Assembly (NCBI GenBank): GCA_020053155.1 | Contig: JAGVNS010000118.1 | Coordinates: forward strand, 1-15,483 | Direction of reading: 5' to 3' | Length of the DNA: 15,483 bases | Origin: Nitrososphaerota archaeon | Lineage (GTDB): Archaea; Iainarchaeota; Iainarchaeia; Iainarchaeales; VGJJ01 | Part shown: piece by piece, positions 6,266-12,310 of the stretch | Layout: the number at the start of each line of letters is the position of its first letter | Numbering within the stretch: position 1 is the first letter of the stretch | Notes under the pieces: model-generated | Databases searched by the model: none | Seen by the model: the letters and a program-made list of their open reading frames with translations, nothing else | Told to the model about the DNA's origin: nothing | Translations under genes and position numbers: made by a program

Positions 6266-7675
6266 ATGGAAAAGATTTTGCACGGGCTAGGAGTTAGCTA
6301 CGGAACGGCCAGTGGGGTGGTAAACATTATTCGCTCATCCAAGGATTATTCTTCTTTTCAAAAAGGACAGATTTTAGTCACTGAAATAACGGACCCCACC
6401 ATGGTTCCAATGATGGGAAAAGCGGCTGGTATTATTTGTGAAATAGGAGGACTAACCAGTCACCCCGCCATTGTTTCACGAGAAATGGGTATACCATGCG
6501 TAGTACAAGTAAAAAATGCAATGAAGGTGCTGAAGGATGGACAGCATGTTCAACTCAATGGGGAAACAGGAGACATCCACGCCGTGGGAGAGAGTCGAGA
6601 TTGGATTGATGAACACAGCGAGTCATTCTTGAACACGGTGGGGGCGATGGACATGGGGACCATTAAGCCGTATGACTGGTACCAGTTTCATCCCCTCTTC
6701 ATCAAGGAGTGGCTTGCGTACGTAGAAAAAATGATAGATACGTATCACAAAAAGAAATTGTCACCCAGTGACCTTTTTTCGCATCCCTTTGATCTCTTTC
6801 CTCCGCGCGACTGTATTTTATTCTCTCTCCTTGATGTAAAAACAACACGATTGCCCAAAGAGAAGCGACTAAAGATTGCCAACTTCTATAATGAGGTTGC
6901 TGCGGCGCGTTATAAAAAAGACAAATATGGATTGGGCCGAACGTCTTCAGTGTTTACTCAATCCGAAGCCGAAAAATTGATGGAAAAAATCCCATTTAAC
7001 GAGCCCAATCCCGAAATCACGCGCGAATTAGGGAATATTTTTTCAGCATGCTACAATTTACAAGACGGACTATACCTTGACTTTTACATGGGGTATGGCG
7101 CCGAATACCTTGGTCCTTTTTCCGCGGTTAAAAAATTTGGAAAAGGAGCAATCTTGGTTATTCGTCATTTCCCCGATCTAAAACCACTCGATGTATGGCC
7201 TGAATTCACAAAAGGGCCAGCTAAGAGTCTGCGCATTTACTCCATTTATCAAAACGTATCATTCCAAACGGACTTGTTTACGTGCCATGGAGTGTTTACA
7301 GGGGACACGCGAAACGGTCTCGTGAAATGGGCACTTGAATTGGATGGAAAGTTCATTTCCGATCCTAAAAAGGTAGAGAAAATTTCGAATCAGCTTGGGG
7401 AACTTTCAAAAAATCAATGGGAAAAACTCACATCGCAAGATTTTGAAACAATCAAACAGACTGGATTGTGGGTGCGATGCTATACTCACAAACCCATCAT
7501 GGATAAATTGGGGCTGGACTGGAAACCTACTCCCGCGATGCAAAACGCAGTAAAGGGAAAAAAGTTTGCCACCAACACGTTTTGGAAAATTCCAAAAGAA
7601 AAAGAAGCGCATCGAACGTACTTCAAAAAAATTCTCGACCCGCGAATCGACTTTTTCCCGCCCGGAAGCAAGTAA
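6266..7675 (+). CDS. PEP-utilising swivel-domain protein (N-terminal phosphohistidine domain)
   Basis: 469 aa. Residues 1-107 form the PEP-utilisers mobile domain: GLGVSYGTASGVV, then CEIGGLTSHPAIVSREMG with the phospho-carrier histidine H66, closing at VQLNGETGDI. Residues 130-469 are a domain I do not recognise. It contains PYDWYQFHPLFIKEWLAYVE, a charged stretch RYKKDKYGLGR (215-225), FYMGYGAEYLGPFSAVKKFG (273-292) and CHGVFTGDTRNGLVKWALEL (340-359). No ATP-grasp or TIM-barrel PEP domain is present. The order of swivel and partner domain is the reverse of that in the divergent neighbour at 3755-5152. I infer phosphate transfer through H66, but donor, acceptor and the role of the C-terminal domain are unknown. 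Confidence 0.82.
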   Translation: MEKILHGLGVSYGTASGVVNIIRSSKDYSSFQKGQILVTEITDPTMVPMMGKAAGIICEIGGLTSHPAIVSREMGIPCVVQVKNAMKVLKDGQHVQLNGETGDIHAVGESRDWIDEHSESFLNTVGAMDMGTIKPYDWYQFHPLFIKEWLAYVEKMIDTYHKKKLSPSDLFSHPFDLFPPRDCILFSLLDVKTTRLPKEKRLKIANFYNEVAAARYKKDKYGLGRTSSVFTQSEAEKLMEKIPFNEPNPEITRELGNIFSACYNLQDGLYLDFYMGYGAEYLGPFSAVKKFGKGAILVIRHFPDLKPLDVWPEFTKGPAKSLRIYSIYQNVSFQTDLFTCHGVFTGDTRNGLVKWALELDGKFISDPKKVEKISNQLGELSKNQWEKLTSQDFETIKQTGLWVRCYTHKPIMDKLGLDWKPTPAMQNAVKGKKFATNTFWKIPKEKEAHRTYFKKILDPRIDFFPPGSK

Positions 7676-7683
7676 AGTGGTAG

Positions 7684-7691
7684 AATTATAA
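7684..7691 (+). promoter_or_regulatory. TATA box for nucS
   Basis: AATTATAA is centred 27.5 nt upstream of the ATG at 7715, in the short gap after the swivel gene. There is no clear Shine-Dalgarno sequence, so a leaderless mRNA is likely. Confidence 0.55.
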
Positions 7692-7714
7692 CACCCCTTT
7701 CCGTATCGTTTTCC

Positions 7715-8494
7715 ATGCAACTATCCCAAGCCAAGGAACGATTAGACCAAGCCCTTGCACGGAAAGATTTGATTATGCTCGTGGGGGATTGTGAAGTAAA
7801 ATATCAAGGAAGGGCCGCCAGCAATTTGCCCATGGGCTCGCGCTTATTGTTGATTAAGGGGGATGGGTCTTTTGCGATTCACCAAAATAGACTTTTACGG
7901 CCGACCAATTATTTGATGAGCAATTCGTGGTCTGTTAATTTGGAAAATGATACATTGATTATTTCTGCTACTAAACGCAACCCGGTGGAAAAATTAACCG
8001 TGTTCTTGAAAAACGTGGAAATGCTGAACGTGCACATGATGGAAGATCGCGAGTCGGATTTCAAACTGGTGGGAACCGAAAAGGAATTGAATGACCAACT
8101 CATGGGCGATTTAGAAGTATTAGAAAAGGGACTCAAACCCTTGAAGCAGGAAGATGTATTGCGTAAGGGATTTGTTGACATTCTCGCGGAAGACAAGGAC
8201 GGGAATTTGGTCATTATTGAATTGAAACGCAAGCAAGCGGATTACAATGCCGTGATGCAGCTGCAGCGATACGTAAACGAGCTGCGAAAAATAAAAAATA
8301 GAAAAGTGAGGGGAATTATTGTAGCTCCGAGTATTGGGAGACCAGCACTTGAATTATTAAAAAACAACGGGAATGAATATTATTCATTCGAATTCGACGT
8401 GACGCAGCCACGCGCAACAATAAAAGGGATTGACACGAAACAACGGACGATTTTTGAAGCGTTGGATGGCAACAAAAAGGAAAAAAAGAAATGA
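7715..8494 (+). CDS. nucS: Endonuclease NucS
   Basis: 259 aa, matching archaeal NucS (EndoMS) in length and motifs. The N-terminal DNA-binding half shows YQGRAASNLPMGSRLLLIKG and IHQNRLLRPTNYLMSNSW (R43, R62, W72). The C-terminal RecB-like nuclease half carries the D-x(n)-E-x-K site as D155 in GFVDILAED with E169 and K171 in VIIELKRK, followed by the conserved Q182 and Y186 in MQLQRYV. The enzyme cuts mismatched or branched DNA and acts with the sliding clamp in archaea. Near the C-terminus QRTIFEAL (243-250) loosely resembles a clamp-binding motif, but this is weak. It has its own TATA-like box, and its stop lies 12 nt from that of a convergent membrane-protein gene. Confidence 0.92.
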   Translation: MQLSQAKERLDQALARKDLIMLVGDCEVKYQGRAASNLPMGSRLLLIKGDGSFAIHQNRLLRPTNYLMSNSWSVNLENDTLIISATKRNPVEKLTVFLKNVEMLNVHMMEDRESDFKLVGTEKELNDQLMGDLEVLEKGLKPLKQEDVLRKGFVDILAEDKDGNLVIIELKRKQADYNAVMQLQRYVNELRKIKNRKVRGIIVAPSIGRPALELLKNNGNEYYSFEFDVTQPRATIKGIDTKQRTIFEALDGNKKEKKK

Positions 8495-8497
8495 ACC

Positions 8498-8515
8498 GGC
8501 AAGTTTTCACTTGCC
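8498..8515. terminator. Hairpin between convergent genes
   Basis: A perfect 7-bp stem, GGCAAGT pairing with ACTTGCC, closes a TTTC loop. It lies just after the nucS stop and covers the last codons of the opposing membrane-protein gene. The position fits a shared barrier to transcription, but archaeal termination mainly uses T tracts and none is prominent here, so the terminator role is inferred. Confidence 0.35.
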
Positions 8516-8989
8516 CGTCCATCCATAATACATCGTTGGAATCCCGCCCACAATGGCCAGTCCGGCAGAGGCATACGTTCCAAGGGTTTGGGGCATAAAG
8601 AAAACCACCACAAAAAACAAAAAATTCAGCCCTCCCACATAGTACCAGAAATTATCCTTCCAATAATACGCAGTAAGGACAAAACCAATTGCCATGATTA
8701 ATGCCCAATAGGCCCAGGGAGAAGGAATGATGGCAGGAAGGATTTTGTTGGCGAACGCCCAATGGTAGGCTATTCCGATGACATTGACTCCCAGCCAGAC
8801 ATGAACGACTGCACTTTTTTGCCAATCGGGAACCCATTTAATCATCCCAATAATTCCAATAATCACAAGAGCCGTCCAAACCGGCAGGGGCTTGGGAAAG
8901 GCGGGGTCCATGAGCGTAAACTGGTACACTCCAAAACCAACCAGGCAAATCAATCCCCACAAAAAAATTGACTTATGAATTCCATCCAT
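8507..8989 (-). CDS. Six-helix integral membrane protein of unknown function
   Basis: 160 aa from the ATG at 8989. Hydrophobic segments lie at about residues 8-25, 36-52, 60-79, 92-109, 114-132 and 138-156, leaving almost no soluble domain. Aromatic residues (Trp, Tyr) are frequent at the helix ends. I recognise no family. The frame is open to a TTG at 9004, but the minus-strand motif GGAGGT falls 7 nt before the ATG at 8989 and covers that TTG, so 8989 is chosen. It is one of the few genes here with a strong Shine-Dalgarno sequence. It is transcribed away from the large surface-protein gene and toward nucS. Confidence 0.75.
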   Translation of the reverse strand: MDGIHKSIFLWGLICLVGFGVYQFTLMDPAFPKPLPVWTALVIIGIIGMIKWVPDWQKSAVVHVWLGVNVIGIAYHWAFANKILPAIIPSPWAYWALIMAIGFVLTAYYWKDNFWYYVGGLNFLFFVVVFFMPQTLGTYASAGLAIVGGIPTMYYGWTGK

Positions 8990-9010
8990 GAAAAATACCT
9001 CCAACCACGG

Positions 9011-9018
9011 ATTTTAGT
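9011..9018 (-). promoter_or_regulatory. TATA-like box upstream of the membrane-protein gene
   Basis: On the minus strand this reads ACTAAAAT, centred 25.5 nt before the ATG at 8989, which would leave the GGAGGT motif outside the transcript. A second candidate, TTAATAAA at 9042-9049, would instead give a leader of about 30 nt that includes the motif. Which one is used cannot be told from sequence. Confidence 0.35.
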
Positions 9019-9088
9019 ATCAAGGAAAAAATCCAAAATGGTTTATTAACCCTTATTGTGAGGCCGGAAAGAGCCGGAAAAGTTTAGG

Positions 9089-9096
9089 TTTAAATA
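9089..9096 (+). promoter_or_regulatory. TATA box of the large surface-protein gene
   Basis: TTTAAATA is centred 25.5 nt upstream of the ATG at 9118, with no Shine-Dalgarno motif between. It is a near-consensus archaeal TATA box and the clearest promoter in the window. Confidence 0.7.
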
Positions 9097-9117
9097 GGCA
9101 AAATTGGATGGAACACT

Positions 9118-11709
9118 ATGTCAAACGGGGGAACGCGTCTAAAAATAGGGATGGGCATAACGTTCCTGCTTATTTTTTCTTCATTTGCTACCGCACTGGC
9201 GGAAACCCCTCCCGAGGGATTGGATGTCACGCTCTCTGACATGGTAGCCAAAGGGTATGGCCCCACCTTCACATCGCGGGGGTGGGGAAGCGTGTACAAC
9301 CTGCCCCAATCCCAATTTTCAGTAGATGAGACGGACTTCTATGATAACTCCGCGGACTTCGGAGAAGTGGGATTGTTTGCCCTCGGAATAGACAATTTGT
9401 TCAACCCCCAGTATGCGGAGTTGGATTTGAACGCGAGCATGGAAGAGAGCCTCAAAAGCGTAGCCGCGAGCGTTCTGCCATGGGTCTGGACTCCTGAAAA
9501 CGAAAACGTTGGAGTGCATCACCAGGGAAAACTGCCCAACAATGGAATCACCAACGTCCTGGAAAAGGTGCAGGGAATCAATGCCACAAGCAATGCATGC
9601 ATGGAGGAAGCGAGCATCGCCTATAATAGGTGGGGGGTGCCAAAGGACACTATCACTAAACAGACTGTTTCTACGCTCTCTGGACTGACGGGAACGGGAC
9701 ACCTATTCCTGCTGGCAGCGCAGCATACGGGGGAGGGAAAGAAAGATACCTACCTTCAAATTGCCAAAGGAGCGGGAGACATGCTTTTGACCGCCATCGT
9801 AACGGATGAAGGGGAAAGTTTTGGACTGCATCCCAATCAATTGATGGACCAATACGAAAACACCATTCCCGTGGGAATGATGCCCGCGCAATTCATGATT
9901 GAACCCAATTCGGTAGACACGAGCACGTGCATGGATGGGGGAACCATCAAACTGCAGGAAAACAGGAAATCGTGGATGTCCCAAGCCGCCTACTTTTTGA
10001 GCGCACTGGGAAAGGAGACGGGAAACCCCTCCTACACCCGCGCAGCGGAAATAGTGGGAAATGGCCTGTTGAAACTGCAAGAGTGCGATGGAAGCTACAA
10101 GGATTACACGCGCTGGGAGGGAGCGGGAACAAAGTCAGGGGCCTGCACTCCATCCGATGGGGGGGAAAAATACGAACCATACCCCTCTAACGTGGCTGTG
10201 GCCGAAACCAAAGGTTTTCTTACCGACACGAGCATGATACTTTATCTCCTCCAAAAAACGAATCCTGAAATATACAAGCAGAATGAAAAGTACAAGGATT
10301 CGGTCCATTACCTTCTAGACCTTGAAGAAACCGATGTGGGTTCGGGGTACGGCGTGAACGGTTCCCCCATCAAATATGCAAGCTATTCCATTGACACGGA
10401 AAACCGGTCGTTTGCGCAGCTATTGCTATCCAACGTATTACTGCGGGCGTCCTGCAATGAGAGCGATGCCGAAATGGAAAAAAGGCTCCAGAGCAAGGCC
10501 TACAACTTGATTGAGAAAGCAGACGTCCTGTTTGAGGTGGAAATAGACAGCAAAATAGGCAAGGCCCTATCCCCGGACGCAGGAACGAACATTCTAGCGG
10601 TTTCCCTCGCGGCGGACAATTGGAAAATAATAACAAAAGGATGCCAGGAATGCACGGACGGGGATGGTGATGAATACATTAATGGCGCGTGTGCCGGGGA
10701 CACGATAAAATACGACTGCAACGATGCCGATGCATCCATTCACCCAGGAGCCAGTGAAACGTGCGACCAGATAGACAACGATTGTGACGGAAAAGTGGAC
10801 AACGGGTTTGACGAAGACGAGGATGGCGTGAGCGTGTGCGCGGAACCCATCGACTGCAATGATGGGAACGCCGAAATATATCCGGGAGCATTAGAGGCAG
10901 TCGATGACCAGGACAATGATTGCAACGGAAAAGTGGATGACGCGGGAATAGAACTATCCATCCAGACGGACCAGAACGTGGGAGTGGAAGACGTGGAAAT
11001 ACTCCTCGTTGAATATGGGAATGCCTGCGCCAACTCCTTCGCGAGCCCGGCCGACAGCATCGCCGACATCAAACTGCAGTGCAGCACGATAGGGGAATGC
11101 ATTACGGATGAGAATGGAATGTGCTTTGTCACCCTCAAAAAAAATGGAAAATACCAGGCATTGGCCGGAATCCCCCAAAATGGGTTGGCCTCAAATCCAT
11201 TGGAGTACCAAATCGGGCAGCGCGTCCCCATCCAATTCAGCGTGGATTCAAACCAGTTGATGGGGGAAGAGGAAGTAGCCGACACCAATGCAAGCACGGG
11301 AAACCAAAACCCATTCACGAGCAACCCCTACATGGTATGGGGATTGAGCATTGGGATTATTATCGCCCTGGGGTTGAGCGGAGTGTATCTGTATCGCGCG
11401 GGAAAACTGCCCGGAATTGCTGACAAAAAAAGGATGGGAAACCCCCCCGGCGGGATGGCTCCCAAACCAGAAAACAAAAAAGAATACTCCACTCTTTCCA
11501 GCGAAAAAATGGGCAAACCAACCAAACCTGAAATGGTCATTCCTAAAATAAAAATCCCAAAATTCTCCGCAACGGAAATAGCGGCCAAAATAATAGGAGG
11601 GGGAAGCAAGCCCAAAAACGAGCCCAAAGTGGGAAACTTCCCACCCAAAAAGAATGACGGGTTTGGAAACACGCAAACCAAACCTAAAAAATTGTGGAAA
11701 GACGTGTGA
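9118..11709 (+). CDS. Secreted, membrane-anchored protein with MopE-type metal-binding repeats
   Basis: 863 aa. Residues 1-28 look like a Sec signal peptide (TRLKIGMGITFLLIF, cleavage after ALA). About 110-505 is helical, with repeated patterns such as GHLFLLAAQHTGEG, SQAAYFLSALGKETG and MILYLLQKTNPEI that suggest an alpha/alpha-toroid fold as in some glycan-active enzymes; no catalytic motif is certain. Residues 512-608 hold two MopE-like repeats, CDQIDNDCDGKVDNGFDEDE and DDQDNDCNGKVDDAG, each preceded by DCND..[AG][DN]A.I[HY]PGA, which are acidic loops likely to bind calcium. A small Ig-like domain follows (611-710). One transmembrane helix at about 738-759 leaves a 104-residue Lys/Pro-rich cytoplasmic tail. 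The many cysteines in 508-670 could form disulphides. The gene has its own promoter and no obvious operon partner. Confidence 0.85.
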   Translation: MSNGGTRLKIGMGITFLLIFSSFATALAETPPEGLDVTLSDMVAKGYGPTFTSRGWGSVYNLPQSQFSVDETDFYDNSADFGEVGLFALGIDNLFNPQYAELDLNASMEESLKSVAASVLPWVWTPENENVGVHHQGKLPNNGITNVLEKVQGINATSNACMEEASIAYNRWGVPKDTITKQTVSTLSGLTGTGHLFLLAAQHTGEGKKDTYLQIAKGAGDMLLTAIVTDEGESFGLHPNQLMDQYENTIPVGMMPAQFMIEPNSVDTSTCMDGGTIKLQENRKSWMSQAAYFLSALGKETGNPSYTRAAEIVGNGLLKLQECDGSYKDYTRWEGAGTKSGACTPSDGGEKYEPYPSNVAVAETKGFLTDTSMILYLLQKTNPEIYKQNEKYKDSVHYLLDLEETDVGSGYGVNGSPIKYASYSIDTENRSFAQLLLSNVLLRASCNESDAEMEKRLQSKAYNLIEKADVLFEVEIDSKIGKALSPDAGTNILAVSLAADNWKIITKGCQECTDGDGDEYINGACAGDTIKYDCNDADASIHPGASETCDQIDNDCDGKVDNGFDEDEDGVSVCAEPIDCNDGNAEIYPGALEAVDDQDNDCNGKVDDAGIELSIQTDQNVGVEDVEILLVEYGNACANSFASPADSIADIKLQCSTIGECITDENGMCFVTLKKNGKYQALAGIPQNGLASNPLEYQIGQRVPIQFSVDSNQLMGEEEVADTNASTGNQNPFTSNPYMVWGLSIGIIIALGLSGVYLYRAGKLPGIADKKRMGNPPGGMAPKPENKKEYSTLSSEKMGKPTKPEMVIPKIKIPKFSATEIAAKIIGGGSKPKNEPKVGNFPPKKNDGFGNTQTKPKKLWKDV

Positions 11710-11759
11710 CATAAATTGTGTTGGACTACCTTCCAAACCTCTAAAAAATTTCCCCCAGC

Positions 11760-11767
11760 TATTTCAA
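11760..11767 (+). promoter_or_regulatory. Weak TATA-like box for the RelE-like gene
   Basis: TATTTCAA is centred 27.5 nt upstream of the ATG at 11791. The sequence is a poor match, but the spacing agrees with the other promoters in the window. Confidence 0.3.
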
Positions 11768-11790
11768 TCTATCTGCATGCCTATCACAAA

Positions 11791-12126
11791 ATGGCAAATT
11801 ACATTTCGTTTGGAACAGAGTCTTTTTGGGATGATTTCAATCGGCTAACTCAGTATGAAAAAAATCGTATTGATGGATTTATCACGCAGATAGAAGAAAA
11901 TGGAGATAAGGTAGGAAAACCACTAGGGGGTTATTCATTTTTCCGCGAAAAAAAATTCAACGGGAACAGGGCATACTTCCTGGTTTACTCTGAATGGAAA
12001 GCAGCCCTGCTCGTTTCCATCGCACCCAAGAAACTTCAATCTGAAACCATTGAAAAAATAAAGAGTGAACTCCCCTTTTACCGAGAATTTGTCAGAAAAA
12101 TACTAATTGAAAAGGGAATCATTTAG
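11791..12126 (+). CDS. RelE/ParE-superfamily toxin-like protein
   Basis: 111 aa from the ATG at 11791. The frame is open for 25 codons further upstream, but those residues look non-coding and start from TTG. The pattern is that of the RelE/ParE fold: two N-terminal helices with SFWDDFNRLTQYEKNRIDGF, then VGKPLGGYSFFREKKFNGNR and the strands AYFLVYSEWKAALLVSIAPK (61-80), then a C-terminal helix. Basic residues in REKKF, R60 and K80/K81 lie where RelE-type mRNA interferases place catalytic or RNA-contact residues, but alignment is needed to confirm. No antitoxin gene lies upstream. A 44-aa antitoxin-like gene on the opposite strand overlaps its 3' end by 8 nt. It could be an active toxin, a solitary relic or a repurposed member. 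Confidence 0.7.
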   Translation: MANYISFGTESFWDDFNRLTQYEKNRIDGFITQIEENGDKVGKPLGGYSFFREKKFNGNRAYFLVYSEWKAALLVSIAPKKLQSETIEKIKSELPFYREFVRKILIEKGII

Positions 12127-12253
12127 GATGGCGCGATCGCCATAGAAAAACGCGCCCGTTTCGAATATCATCCAATCCGCGCCTTAAGGAGGAATATGCA
12201 GACTCCTCTGAAGAATCTCTTTTTTGGACTGCAATTGATTTGGCTGCTTTCAT
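12119..12253 (-). CDS. Small antitoxin-like protein (44 aa)
   Basis: 44 aa, starting MKAAKSIAVQKRDSSEESAY and containing LRRGLDDIRNGRVFLW before a basic end. The L-x-x-I-R-x-G-R-V segment resembles the C-terminal part of short RelB/Phd-like antitoxins that pair with RelE/ParE toxins (typical form SLEDIRAGRVRRV); I make this match from memory. The gene is supported by a TTTAAA box centred 26.5 nt upstream of its ATG. It points toward the RelE-like gene, and their 3' ends overlap by 8 nt. That order is unlike normal toxin-antitoxin operons. Two other small ORFs at 14836-15159 share the same tail motif. It could also be a solitary antitoxin acting on a toxin elsewhere. Confidence 0.6.
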   Translation of the reverse strand: MKAAKSIAVQKRDSSEESAYSSLRRGLDDIRNGRVFLWRSRHPK

Positions 12254-12276
12254 AAAAGGTAACCCTCACCAAACAA

Positions 12277-12282
12277 TTTAAA
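12277..12282 (-). promoter_or_regulatory. TATA box of the 44-aa antitoxin-like gene
   Basis: TTTAAA within AATTTAAAT (12275-12283) is centred 26.5 nt upstream of the minus-strand ATG at 12253. Being palindromic it could also read on the plus strand, but no plus-strand gene starts downstream of it. Confidence 0.55.
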
Positions 12283-12290
12283 TCAGGTGG

Positions 12291-12306
12291 CAAAATTTTG
12301 AGAAAA
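12291..12306 (-). terminator. Probable T-rich terminator of the enolase-like gene
   Basis: Just past the enolase stop, the minus strand reads CCTTTTCTCAAAATTTTG, two short T runs separated by a few bases. This is typical of intrinsic archaeal termination. It includes the perfect 10-bp palindrome CAAAATTTTG at 12291-12300. Confidence 0.4.
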
Positions 12307-12310
12307 GGAG

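Noticed and set aside
10740..11324. 194-aa minus-strand ORF inside the large surface-protein gene
   Set aside because: It is a shadow of the plus-strand gene: Ser-, Pro- and Phe-rich without domains, and the plus-strand frame has a signal peptide, MopE repeats and a membrane helix.
12128..12143. ATGGCG-CGAT-CGCCAT hairpin as terminator of the RelE-like gene
   Set aside because: It lies within the coding part of the 44-aa minus gene and has no T tract after it on either strand, so a terminator role is not supported.
12196..12255. Plus-strand 19-aa ORF preceded by AAGGAGGA
   Set aside because: The purine-rich motif is only about 2-3 nt from the ATG, too close for translation, and the same bases code for residues of the minus-strand 44-aa gene, which has a promoter at the right spacing.
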